DNA from: a virus
Direction: 5' to 3' (one strand)
Length of the DNA stretch: 31,084 nt
IMG/VR virus record: IMGVR_UViG_3300007735_000601
Location: 1 to 31,084 of that record
Shown: positions 1 to 5,142 of the stretch, one piece after another
Layout: every line of letters begins with the position of its first letter
Position numbering within the stretch: position 1 is the stretch's first letter
The notes under the pieces: generated by a model
Databases searched by the model: none
Told to the model about the DNA's origin: nothing
What the model saw: only the letters and a program-made list of their open reading frames with translations
Program-made: the position numbers and the translations under genes

Positions 1-127
1 CGCTTCCTCCGCTCGGAGGTGATCTCGACGTCGAGGTCGAACCGCAGCGCGACCTTGATCTTCGCGTCGTGCGGCACGGCGGCGAGCTGGATCTCTCCTA
101 GCTCATGGCCGGCGAGCGAGAGGATGA
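1..127. repeat. Terminal direct repeat, left copy
   Basis: Bases 1-127 match 30958-31084 exactly. The repeat sits inside one gene, which reads intact only when the ends are joined. The length of 127 is a common k-mer size in short-read assembly, so this is best read as an assembly signature of a circular or circularly permuted molecule rather than a physical terminal repeat. Confidence 0.95.
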
Positions 128-191
128 CGCGGTCGCCTTCGCGCATGGCGCGCATGACGGTTCCGCGCCGCTTGGTGGTCGGTTCGTTCAA
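1..191 (-). CDS. CsrA-like small RNA-binding regulator (start and main part; gene crosses the circle junction)
   Basis: On the closed circle this gene has 66 codons, starting with TTG at 191-189 and stopping at 30948-30950. The start is supported by AGGAGA eight bases upstream and by a TTGA overlap with the stop of the preceding gene. The product shows the CsrA pattern of short beta strands: REGDRVILSL resembles the CsrA segment RVGETLMI, and KIKVALRFDLDVEI resembles the CsrA segment with consensus KVRLGI..P.DV.I. CsrA proteins bind GGA in hairpin loops of mRNA leaders as dimers and block or protect translation. A caveat is that the CsrA arginine equivalent to R44 falls on a serine here, with an arginine two residues later. 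The family call rests on pattern recognition, not on a search. Possible CsrA-type hairpins occur in three leaders of this phage. Confidence 0.55.
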   Translation of the reverse strand, partial: MNEPTTKRRGTVMRAMREGDRVILSLAGHELGEIQLAAVPHDAKIKVALRFDLDVEITSERRK

Positions 192-433
192 TGGATCGTC
201 TCCTCTGTCTCTCCTGGGGAGGCGGGATTTACCCCGCCTCCCCGCTCGGGAGACAAGCGTTCCGCGTCCTGCGGGTCGAGCAGAGCTGATGATAGCAGTC
301 GCCAGCGGTGGACGCGATGGATCCACAGCAGCGCCATCTCCTCGTCGGCGTCCTCCGGCACGATGCGACTCGCGATGGAGGCAAGGCCATCGGATACGCG
401 GGTCGTCAGGTGAGGTCGCCGAGATGCGATCAT
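188..433 (-). CDS. Hypothetical small early protein
   Basis: An 81-residue frame starting at ATG 433-431 in an ATGA overlap with the previous gene and ending in a TTGA overlap with the CsrA-like gene. The product begins MIASRRPHLTTRVSDGL and has a mixed charged and hydrophobic middle (EEMALLWIHRVHRW). No family is recognised. Its last third is encoded by a strong inverted repeat (216-243), so the C-terminal GGGVNPASPGETEE may be dictated more by RNA structure than by protein function. It belongs to the long early operon of tightly overlapped small genes. Confidence 0.6.
   Translation of the reverse strand: MIASRRPHLTTRVSDGLASIASRIVPEDADEEMALLWIHRVHRWRLLSSALLDPQDAERLSPERGGGVNPASPGETEETIH
216..243 (-). 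promoter_or_regulatory. 11-bp hairpin ahead of the CsrA-like start
   Basis: GGGGAGGCGGG (216-226) and CCCGCCTCCCC (233-243) pair perfectly around a six-base loop; GTCTC/GAGAC flanks could extend it. In the minus-strand mRNA the hairpin ends about 25 bases before the TTG start of the CsrA-like gene. Between them lie two AGGAGA elements eleven bases apart, the second being the Shine-Dalgarno. This layout would suit control of that start, including autoregulation. It could also be an inactive stem within coding sequence. Confidence 0.45.
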
Positions 434-741
434 CCGTCCGCCTTCTCCGTCTGGACGCTCGCGCCTGTGTGTAGATACCCCTCGGATGCGGACGCCTCTC
501 CGTCCGAGGGGGTGCCGCGAAGTGCGGCAGGTTCGGTGTTCGTCCGTCCTGATGCGTCGAGCTCGCCGGCGAAGCGCTCAAGCTCAGCGATGCGCGCGCG
601 CAGCCGTTCGATCTCGTCGGCGGCGATGAGGTTGAACGATGTCAACTCAAACCCCATCTGCGGCATTCCAAACGAGTTGATCCTGCTGGTGGGATGGTAG
701 AACTGGTTGCGGCGCAACGTGGTCACGATGTCATCGGTCAT
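430..741 (-). CDS. Hypothetical protein with AADEIERLR coiled-coil motif
   Basis: 103 residues starting at MTDDIV (ATG 741-739), which overlaps the previous gene by 11 bases. A longer upstream frame exists, but MTDDIV recurs as the start of the neighbouring paralogue, so this start is preferred. Residues 1-40 carry FGMPQMGFELTSFN; then AADEIERLRARIAELERF forms a short coiled coil; the C-terminal 40 residues are polar and low in complexity. Proteins with the pattern MTDDI...AADEIERLR are common small phage accessory proteins of unknown role. The gene shares the motif with 731-1204 and 28692-28910. Confidence 0.7.
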   Translation of the reverse strand: MTDDIVTTLRRNQFYHPTSRINSFGMPQMGFELTSFNLIAADEIERLRARIAELERFAGELDASGRTNTEPAALRGTPSDGEASASEGYLHTGASVQTEKADG

Positions 742-1111
742 CGGTGTTCTCCCTGAACAGGTCTTTCCATCCGCGCGACTCGGCGTAGTCCGCCATCGAT
801 TGATCGACGACGTCGCTGGCGGTCGTGCTCGAAGCGCGCAGCAGGCACACCTCCGAACGCGCTGCATCGCGCTCCTTCCGCAGCCGTTCGATCTCGTCGG
901 CGGCTTCAAGCCACCGCTTATCTGACCTTACGACGACCTCGCGGGCAATCGGAGATGAATAATCCGAAGGGCTGTAGGCATTCGCGTATGCGCGAATCCA
1001 TTCCACGATATCTAGTCCGTCGATTCGATCCAACAGGTTTTTCCATGTCATCGCATACTCATCGCGTGGAATGGACATCTCCAATCGCAACCGTTCGATC
1101 TCGTCGGCGGC
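601..1111 (-). repeat. Three 24-bp direct repeats encoding AADEIERLR
   Basis: Bases 601-624, 881-904 and 1088-1111 are the same 24-mer with one mismatch (g to a in the third). Each encodes the same coiled-coil motif in the same frame of two neighbouring genes. Near-identity at DNA level, not only protein level, indicates recent duplication, recombination or gene conversion among these small genes. A diverged protein-level copy (RAADEVERLEAE) occurs in 28692-28910. Confidence 0.85.
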
Positions 1112-1204
1112 TTCGCGGAGGTCATTTCGAACCTCGGTATCCGGGCAACGCTCGTCCAGCCAATCGGACCAGACACGCAGCCGCGCCACGATGTCATCGG
1201 TCAT
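731..1204 (-). CDS. Hypothetical protein with two AADEIERLR motifs
   Basis: 157 residues from MTDDIVARL (ATG 1204-1202, in an ATGA overlap with the previous gene). The first AADEIERLR is near residue 30 and the second near residue 105; between them lies a segment with DEYAMTWKNLLDRIDGLDIVEWI. The C-terminus (SMADYAESRGWKDLFREN) overlaps the next gene start. The two internal copies suggest the protein arose by tandem duplication of a motif module. No enzyme motif is seen; a structural or host-interaction role is only a guess. Confidence 0.7.
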   Translation of the reverse strand: MTDDIVARLRVWSDWLDERCPDTEVRNDLREAADEIERLRLEMSIPRDEYAMTWKNLLDRIDGLDIVEWIRAYANAYSPSDYSSPIAREVVVRSDKRWLEAADEIERLRKERDAARSEVCLLRASSTTASDVVDQSMADYAESRGWKDLFRENTDDR

Positions 1205-1530
1205 CGCGGGCCTCCTCGTTCGATCTTGACGGACGAGAACTCCTCGCGCGTACCTGGGATCTCGCGCCAGTCGCATGGCTTCAGCCGGAAGGCCACATCC
1301 GATGCGTCTGAAAGCGACGGAACCTCGCACATCAGCACGCACGCCTGCTGGAAGAAGAATGTCGGAGGACTAGTTGTGTAGTCCTCGACCCGCCTGCAGA
1401 GCCTCGTCTTCATGTACGTCGCCGAGACATCGAGCGCCGTTTCGACTTGCGTCGCCACGTTCGGTAGCGTGATTCGCCTTCCATCGAGCGGGCCTCCGAT
1501 GCACATGTATTCATTCTCATCGGGAGTCAT
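1201..1530 (-). CDS. Small GGPLDG-motif phage protein
   Basis: 109 residues from ATG 1530-1528, chosen because GAGGAGG lies six bases upstream; an in-frame ATG at 1548 lacks such a site. The N-terminus contains CIGGPLDGRRITLP, a motif found in many small phage proteins of unknown function, followed by about 90 residues ending in EEFSSVKIERGGPR. The gene at 30643-30951 carries a related LGGPLHGSRYEMP segment, so the two may be distant paralogues in the same operon. Stop and next start overlap as ATGA. Confidence 0.7.
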   Translation of the reverse strand: MTPDENEYMCIGGPLDGRRITLPNVATQVETALDVSATYMKTRLCRRVEDYTTSPPTFFFQQACVLMCEVPSLSDASDVAFRLKPCDWREIPGTREEFSSVKIERGGPR

Positions 1531-1867
1531 TGTCGTCCTCCTCGACATCGCGCCACTGGTCGAGTCCGACCTTGTGCGCCGCCTCGATCATGTCGCAGAT
1601 TCGGCGTAGCCGAGCGACCGAGACGGGGAACATGCAGTCGGAATCGCCATCGGTGTTCCGATGGTACCGATCCCTCTCGTCGTTGACCGTGAACCAGACC
1701 GTAGGCTCGTCATCGCCGCCGAGCTCGAGTCCGCCGAGCCAGACCTTGAGATCGAACCGCCTGCCGGTCGGCGAGTCTCCGACGTCAGTCGTGCCGAGCA
1801 CGACGTGAATCTCACCGAGGCACTTGTTGCCTTCGTACGGGTGCGCCACCTTCATCTCATCACTCAT
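1517..1867 (-). CDS. Hypothetical protein
   Basis: 116 residues from ATG 1867-1865 (MSDEMKVAHPYEGN). The middle alternates hydrophobic and charged residues (GEIHVVLGTTDV, FDLKVWLGGLEL, PTVWFTVNDERDRY), which suggests a small beta-rich fold, followed by one helix (VARLRRICDMIEAAHKVGL) and an acidic tail (VEEDDNDS). No known family is recognised. It overlaps both neighbours, by 8 bases upstream and 14 downstream, consistent with translational coupling. Confidence 0.65.
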   Translation of the reverse strand: MSDEMKVAHPYEGNKCLGEIHVVLGTTDVGDSPTGRRFDLKVWLGGLELGGDDEPTVWFTVNDERDRYHRNTDGDSDCMFPVSVARLRRICDMIEAAHKVGLDQWRDVEEDDNDSR

Positions 1868-2231
1868 CGCTGCTCTCCTTCTCTGCGACCGGCTTGCCGA
1901 GCATCATGGCAGCAAGGCGCTTCGCCTCGCAGTAGACGCAGGTCGAGCGCGATCGGTGCTGATGGCTCTCGAAATGACCGCGAAGGTCCATCTCGTCGAC
2001 CAGGCGAGCCAGCGAAATGGAATCGTCCCGCCTGATCGACAGAGCGACCAGCTTGCGCTTCGCCTCCTGCAGCTCGTCCCAGATGTAGCGCGTCCACGGA
2101 GACTCGAGGTCGTCGGGATTCGGCGACCTGGCCGGCTGCATCGCCTCGACCAGGTCGCGCTGGCGCTCGGACCAGATCGGGTCGCGGAAGCGCTCGTTCG
2201 GATCAATGCGTTCACGGTCATCGCGCGGCAT
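1860..2231 (-). CDS. Hypothetical protein with CVYC pair
   Basis: 123 residues from ATG 2231-2229 (MPRDDRERIDPNERF). The product is mostly charged helix (DELQEAKRKLVALSI, RLVDEMDLRGHFESH), with a late HRSRSTCVYCEAKRLAAMML segment. CxxC with nearby histidines could bind zinc, but only one clear CxxC is present. It overlaps the previous gene by 14 bases and the next by 8. No family is recognised. Confidence 0.65.
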   Translation of the reverse strand: MPRDDRERIDPNERFRDPIWSERQRDLVEAMQPARSPNPDDLESPWTRYIWDELQEAKRKLVALSIRRDDSISLARLVDEMDLRGHFESHQHRSRSTCVYCEAKRLAAMMLGKPVAEKESSDE

Positions 2232-2430
2232 GGTGCCTCCTCAGGTCTCGAGCGGTGCGGATCGACTCGAGCGACAGGCGGATCATGCGCGACCGAGCCT
2301 CGGATCGCACGACGGCGAGTCCGAGGTCGTCGCGGGTCGCGAGCTGGCGGGATGCGCGGCCGAGAGCGCCGGCGACGGCGCGCGGGGTGCGCGCGTCATG
2401 GATGGCGCGGAGGTGCTCGGAGACCGTCAA
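2218..2430 (-). CDS. Small hypothetical helical protein, TTG start
   Basis: 70 residues read from TTG 2430-2428, which overlaps the upstream stop as TTGA and has GAGGAG six bases upstream. The product (MTVSEHLRAIHDARTPRAV...) is basic and helical: GALGRASRQLATRDDLGLAVV then RSRMIRLSLESIRTARDLRRH. The composition would suit nucleic-acid binding but no HTH is clear. The same TTGA arrangement is used by the CsrA-like gene in this operon. Confidence 0.65.
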   Translation of the reverse strand: MTVSEHLRAIHDARTPRAVAGALGRASRQLATRDDLGLAVVRSEARSRMIRLSLESIRTARDLRRHHAAR

Positions 2431-2642
2431 GCGGCGCTCCTCTCGGAATGGAGGCGCTCGGTCAGGTCGAGCCAGCGCTCGCGGACCGGCTCGCCTCGGT
2501 AGTTGCCGTGCGCGCTGATGAGGACTTGGATCTGCCGCGACCAGGTCCGCGCGTCCTCGAGGTTCCCGTGATTGATCGCTCGCTCCATCGCGTCGCAGAA
2601 CTGCGTGCCGATCCGAGTCGCGTCCGTAGGCCATCTGCTCAT
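2427..2642 (-). CDS. Small hypothetical protein, first gene of the long early operon
   Basis: 71 residues from ATG 2642-2640 (MSRWPTDATRIGTQF). It is the first gene behind the promoter and 5-prime hairpin at 2661-2688. The ribosome site is weak: GTGAGACGAG precedes the start, with no AGGAG in reach. The protein is helical with a tryptophan-rich core (EDARTWSRQIQVLISAHG, VRERWLDLTERLHSE). No family is recognised. The weak site and hairpin leader make its translation a good candidate for regulation. Confidence 0.65.
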   Translation of the reverse strand: MSRWPTDATRIGTQFCDAMERAINHGNLEDARTWSRQIQVLISAHGNYRGEPVRERWLDLTERLHSERSAA

Positions 2643-2660
2643 GTGCTCGTCTCACTTTCT

Positions 2661-2711
2661 GCGGCTCCTGCCGCGTGCGACCATTCTACGGAAACCGATT
2701 CCGCCGATTGC
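2661..2711 (-). promoter_or_regulatory. Early promoter with 5-prime AGGA-loop hairpin (leader 1)
   Basis: On the minus strand a -10 hexamer TAGAAT (2688-2683) is followed by eight bases and then GCGGCAGGAGCCGC (2674-2661), a 5-bp stem with loop AGGA. Start of transcription should fall at the first base or two of the hairpin. The -35 position (around 2706-2711) is poor, so an activator may be needed. The same 14-mer follows two other early -10 boxes in this genome. The AGGAG in the loop is too far from the ATG (18 bases from hairpin end) to act as a normal Shine-Dalgarno. Confidence 0.6.
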
Positions 2712-2713
2712 AT

Positions 2714-2729
2714 GGTTTCCCAAGAAACC
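2714..2729. promoter_or_regulatory. Dyad GGTTTC-ccaa-GAAACC upstream of leader 1 promoter
   Basis: A perfect 6-bp inverted repeat with a four-base centre lies just upstream of the presumed -35 region of the 2688 promoter; a further GGTTTCC half-site (minus strand, 2696-2690) lies in the promoter spacer. It may be an operator for a regulator of the long early operon, or a weak terminator after the gene ending at 2762. No U-tract follows it on the minus strand. Confidence 0.35.
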
Positions 2730-2761
2730 GAGAGATTTCCTGCAAATGCGGTTTATCGGAA

Positions 2762-3472
2762 TCAGAACGGGATTTCATCGAACTGGTCGGAAGATGCAGT
2801 CGCCGGCACAGGATCGACGGAAACCCGCCGCGCTTCGCCTGTGAGCCGCTCGATCGCGGATCCCGTCTGGACGGTCGTCCAAGGCTCGGACGCCGCCTGA
2901 GCGATTCCTGACGGCTTCGGGACGAGCTCCGTCCAGAACTCGACCGCCGAGACCGCGACATCCCACCTTCCGGTCGACTTGTCGCGCACCATCACAGGCT
3001 CACTGCGCATCAGGTCGCGAACGGCAAGCAGCAGCGTCTCGCGCCAGCCTGCGGGATCCGAGTCGGTCACTTGCCAGCCGGCGCGCCGAAGGACTGCGAC
3101 TGCGATCGAACGCTTGGCGGGGTCGGCTTCCGCGACCTCCCGCCTGATTTCCTCCCATTCCTTCCTGATCTTTTCAGCCTCGAGGTCAGCTCCGATCGCC
3201 GCGGCGCGCTTCCGCGCCTCGCGCTCGGTGGCGTCGGCTCGCGAGTCCTGGTCGCTCGTTCGGCGCACGTAGACCTCGAGGAACTTCGCGGGTATGAACC
3301 GCGACCTCGGGCCGCCGTGCGCGAGAGCGTACTCGTCGAGGCTCTCGTTGCACGGCTTCTCCTTGAGTCCCGCGATCCGCTCCTTTGCGAGCGCGAAGAG
3401 CTCCTCGTCCATTGGACCGCCGAACAGACGGCGCACCCGCGCCACGAACCCAGCCAGCTCCGTCGATGTCAT
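2762..3472 (-). CDS. Helicase-loader-like replication protein with SSB-type C-terminal tail
   Basis: 236 residues from ATG 3472-3470, with GGAG six bases upstream. The first 70 residues (TELAGFVARVRRLFG...ERIAGL...RFIPAKFLEVYVRR) resemble in layout the N-terminal domain of G39P-type helicase loaders: two helices then an RFIP turn. A charged coiled coil follows (residues about 80-115), then a mixed domain (PAKRSIAVAVLRRAGWQV, VEFWTELVP). The last residues, SSDQFDEIPF, copy the acidic tip of bacterial SSB (consensus DDDIPF), which recruits replication and repair proteins; no OB-fold is evident. Five 11-bp repeats lie directly upstream. The loader assignment is tentative; the tail is seen directly. 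Confidence 0.5.
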   Translation of the reverse strand: MTSTELAGFVARVRRLFGGPMDEELFALAKERIAGLKEKPCNESLDEYALAHGGPRSRFIPAKFLEVYVRRTSDQDSRADATEREARKRAAAIGADLEAEKIRKEWEEIRREVAEADPAKRSIAVAVLRRAGWQVTDSDPAGWRETLLLAVRDLMRSEPVMVRDKSTGRWDVAVSAVEFWTELVPKPSGIAQAASEPWTTVQTGSAIERLTGEARRVSVDPVPATASSDQFDEIPF

Positions 3473-3488
3473 TTTCGTCTCCGTTTCC

Positions 3489-3539
3489 GCGGCTCCTGCC
3501 GCGCGAAGGGATCATAGCCGATCCGCCATAGCGTTCCAA
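3489..3539 (-). promoter_or_regulatory. Early promoter with 5-prime AGGA-loop hairpin (leader 2)
   Basis: On the minus strand TTGGAA (3539-3534), 17 bases, TATGAT (3516-3511), eight bases, then GCGGCAGGAGCCGC (3502-3489), which can extend to a 6-bp stem with flanking C/G. This is the best promoter of the three leaders. The -35 lies inside the first of the 11-bp repeats (3532-3542), so anything binding the repeats should affect it. Downstream, GGAAACGGAGACG leads to the ATG at 3472; the GGA of the Shine-Dalgarno is another potential CsrA contact. Confidence 0.7.
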
Positions 3540-3586
3540 CTAGGGTCCAACTAGGGTCCAACTAGGGTCCAACTAGGTTCCAACTA
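3532..3586. repeat. Five tandem 11-bp repeats (iteron or operator array)
   Basis: Five head-to-tail units of consensus GGGTCCAACTA at 3532, 3543, 3554, 3565 and 3576; the middle three are identical and the outer two carry gttccaacta. The 11-bp period places every copy on about the same face of the helix. The array overlaps the -35 of the 3472 promoter and sits between the thermonuclease-like gene and the loader-like gene. It could be an iteron origin bound by the adjacent protein or a stack of regulator sites. Confidence 0.85.
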
Positions 3587-3601
3587 GGCGACAAAGTGAC
3601 C

Positions 3602-3964
3602 TCAAATAGACCTCATTGCGCGTCCGTACCGCTTCGCAAGCCTGGCGGCGAGCAGATCCTCGGTCAGCCGGCATCCGCCGTCGCCGACCAGCTCCGCGAG
3701 CATCCGTCCGTACTTGTCGTCCTTCGTCGTCTCCGCTCTGATCTCTGCCTGCCTCGCGCACCAGGCCGCGGTGAACTCGCGCGCCGCCTTCGCGCGCTCG
3801 CGGTCGCCGGCGTCCTTCGAGGCGATCTCGGGGGTGTCGATTCCCTTGAGCCTGATCCTCTGCCTGATGCTCATCGAGAAGCCGAGGTCGAGCTCGAGGT
3901 CGAGCGTGTCGCCGTCGACGATCTTGCGGACGGCGATGACGGGAAAGGTCCACTGGTGCGCCAT
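3602..3964 (-). CDS. Staphylococcal-nuclease-like protein (thermonuclease fold)
   Basis: 120 residues from ATG 3964-3962. The SNase pattern is clear: KIVDGDTLDLEL (residues 14-25, calcium-site aspartates D17/D19), QRIRLKGIDTPE (R38, D43, E46) and KYGRMLAELV (R87), followed by LTEDLLAARLAKRYGR. These match the catalytic and metal-binding residues of micrococcal nuclease (R35, D40, E43, R87). Family members cleave DNA and RNA; no signal peptide is present, so it should act in the host cytoplasm, perhaps in host DNA breakdown or replication-linked processing. The Shine-Dalgarno is weak. It is the first minus-strand gene after the divergent intergenic region. Confidence 0.88.
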   Translation of the reverse strand: MAHQWTFPVIAVRKIVDGDTLDLELDLGFSMSIRQRIRLKGIDTPEIASKDAGDRERAKAAREFTAAWCARQAEIRAETTKDDKYGRMLAELVGDGGCRLTEDLLAARLAKRYGRAMRSI

Positions 3965-4069
3965 GCAGCGCGGATCGGCTCGCGCCTCCGCACGCGCGCG
4001 CGCGCAACAACTGCGTTACGCACCCATACCGGGAGGTGGATCAGGACGAGCAGAGGATCAGGAGGACGA

Positions 4070-4129
4070 ATGAGCGAGGGAAAGGAGGCGGACTCACTCC
4101 TGCGTCAAGCCGGTGGGGAGAGGTTGTAG
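4070..4129 (+). CDS. Possible 19-residue leader peptide
   Basis: ATG at 4070 follows AGGAGG with five bases between, the strongest plus-strand ribosome site in this region. The frame (MSEGKEADSLLRQAGGERL) ends at TAG 4127-4129, about 90 bases before the HNH start. It may be a leader peptide or a chance result of the purine-rich strand. Nothing else supports it. Confidence 0.25.
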   Translation: MSEGKEADSLLRQAGGERL

Positions 4130-4160
4130 GAGAGGGGAGGGGTAAAAGTCCAGAGGAAAA

Positions 4161-4182
4161 ATCTTGCGATTTTGTACAAGAT
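4161..4182. promoter_or_regulatory. Dyad ATCTTG-N10-CAAGAT upstream of the HNH gene
   Basis: A perfect 6-bp inverted repeat spaced by ten bases lies 37 bases before the HNH start, inside the most AT-rich stretch of the neighbourhood. It has the size of an operator half-site pair and could overlap the HNH promoter, since TTGCGA (4164-4169) could serve as a -35. A convincing -10 was not found. Confidence 0.3.
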
Positions 4183-4218
4183 GCAGATTTATTTCCACCC
4201 CTCGCTATTCTTCCCCTT

Positions 4219-4674
4219 ATGAAGAACGATCAGATGATCTTGGATGCCATCGACAACGGAGACATCGTCGTCGATCTTGTCAACGAAACCGTCAGCAACA
4301 GGTTCGGTCATGTCCTGCGTCCGTACTGGCACAACCACTACATGAGGCTCAGCTGGCTTGTTCGAGGAAAGAAGTTCCGAGCCTTGATGCATCGCATCAT
4401 CTGGATCGCTGCATATGGACCGCCTCCAGCAGGAACAGAGATCGGCCATCGCAACAATGACAAGTCCGACTACAGGCTCGACAACCTTCACATCGTGACC
4501 AGAGCGGAAAACATCTCAGACGCGAAACGCGATGGATTGACCAGGAACTACACGCCGAAATGGAAGATCGAGGCAGCTCGAGCTCTTGCCGACTGCTCGG
4601 TCTCTGTTTCCTCCATCTGCCGACATCTAAAGATGAATCGCGGATCGGTTGACAACGCGATCCGAAGAGTCTGA
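4219..4674 (+). CDS. HNH endonuclease with C-terminal helix-turn-helix
   Basis: 151 residues from ATG 4219 on the plus strand, opposite to almost all other genes. Residues 56-100 match the HNH_3 style: LMHRIIWIAAYGPPP (H58), EIGHRNNDKSDYRLDNLHIVT (H77, N89). The C-terminal third (KIEAARALADCSVSVSSICRHLKMNRGSVDNAIRR) looks like a helix-turn-helix that would read the target site. Such genes are usually free-standing homing endonucleases that spread between phages. G+C of sampled lines is about 53%, against about 70% in the late genes, supporting separate acquisition. No Shine-Dalgarno is visible before the ATG; a longer in-frame start at 4036 is possible but its extension is low in complexity. 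Confidence 0.88.
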   Translation: MKNDQMILDAIDNGDIVVDLVNETVSNRFGHVLRPYWHNHYMRLSWLVRGKKFRALMHRIIWIAAYGPPPAGTEIGHRNNDKSDYRLDNLHIVTRAENISDAKRDGLTRNYTPKWKIEAARALADCSVSVSSICRHLKMNRGSVDNAIRRV

Positions 4675-4677
4675 ATC

Positions 4678-4694
4678 TGGAAGTTTATCTTCCA
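4678..4694 (+). terminator. Weak terminator hairpin after the HNH gene
   Basis: TGGAAG-tttat-CTTCCA forms a 6-bp stem four bases after the HNH stop, followed by ctttc. The short stem and poor U-tract make it a weak candidate. Confidence 0.4.
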
Positions 4695-4720
4695 CTTTCA
4701 AACAGGCGCAGAAAGGACAA

Positions 4721-4740
4721 CGGCTCGCCGAAGCGAGCCG
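4721..4740 (-). terminator. cUUCGg hairpin terminator of the annealing-protein operon
   Basis: The 8-bp stem CGGCTCGC/GCGAGCCG closes a loop that reads TTCG on the minus strand, giving the very stable cUUCGg form. On the minus strand it is followed by TTGTCCTTTC. It lies 27 bases past the stop of the gene at 4768, between convergent genes, and should end transcription of the 6104-4768 operon. Confidence 0.7.
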
Positions 4741-4767
4741 CCGTCCCACATGAATGGGTCCGTGATT

Positions 4768-5142
4768 CTACCAGGCGTCGCGGCCGCGCCAAGCGAGGAT
4801 CAGCCTGCAGGCTCGGCGCACGACGTTGAACCTCACGTCAGGATCGACCGTCTCCCAGAGGAGGCGGTAGCGCCTGACGCGCCGCACGCTCGTCCCGAGC
4901 CTGCCGGCGACCTGCTCGACGCGCGGCATGAGGTGCGCCGGCATCAGGTCGTAGGCGAGGCCGACCGCGAGCATCTGCCGCACCTCGTCGGCGATCGCCT
5001 CGTCCGAGTCCATCAGGCGCGCCGCGTCGATCGCCTCGGTCAGCGTGTACGGACGGAAGACCCTCGGATCCTCCGCTCGGATCCCGAGCTGGCGACGGAT
5101 CGACTCCGACCCTGGCTCGATGGCGTTGAGCGTCTCAGGCAT
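4768..5142 (-). CDS. Hypothetical HTH-like protein in the recombination operon
   Basis: 124 residues from ATG 5142-5140, overlapping the annealing-protein stop by 8 bases. Residues 40-75 are helical (DSDEAIADEVRQMLAVGLAYDL); residues 78-100 (VEQVAGRLGTSVRRVRRYRLL) have the spacing of a helix-turn-helix with a basic second helix. The tail is hydrophobic and basic (RRACRLILAWRGRDAW). It is the last gene before the terminator hairpin. A DNA-binding role beside the annealing protein is plausible; no family is recognised. Confidence 0.65.
   Translation of the reverse strand: MPETLNAIEPGSESIRRQLGIRAEDPRVFRPYTLTEAIDAARLMDSDEAIADEVRQMLAVGLAYDLMPAHLMPRVEQVAGRLGTSVRRVRRYRLLWETVDPDVRFNVVRRACRLILAWRGRDAW

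Larger units (their letters stand above)
3965..4218. other. Divergent intergenic region, purine-rich, with alternating CG tract
   Basis: This 254-bp gap separates the minus-strand thermonuclease-like gene from the plus-strand HNH gene. It holds a 13-base alternating CG run (3993-4005), a perfect palindrome TGCGTTACGCA (4012-4022), and a plus strand from about 4030 to 4165 that is strongly G and A rich, ending in a segment of only about 40% G+C. No clear minus-strand promoter was found; TATGGG (minus, near 4027) is a weak -10 candidate. The strand asymmetry and AT-rich end would also suit a replication origin. Confidence 0.5.

Noticed and set aside
478-512. Inverted repeat CCCCTCGGA...TCCGAGGGG
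   Set aside because: It lies within the low-complexity 3-prime coding part of the gene 430-741 and has no neighbouring start, stop or U-tract to give it a role.
3532-3586. Possible CRISPR array
   Set aside because: The units are 11 bp and directly adjacent, with no spacers and no cas genes.
4012-4022. Palindrome TGCGTTACGCA upstream of the thermonuclease-like gene
   Set aside because: Too short to call as an operator alone, and no convincing promoter elements lie around it; noted only within the intergenic description.
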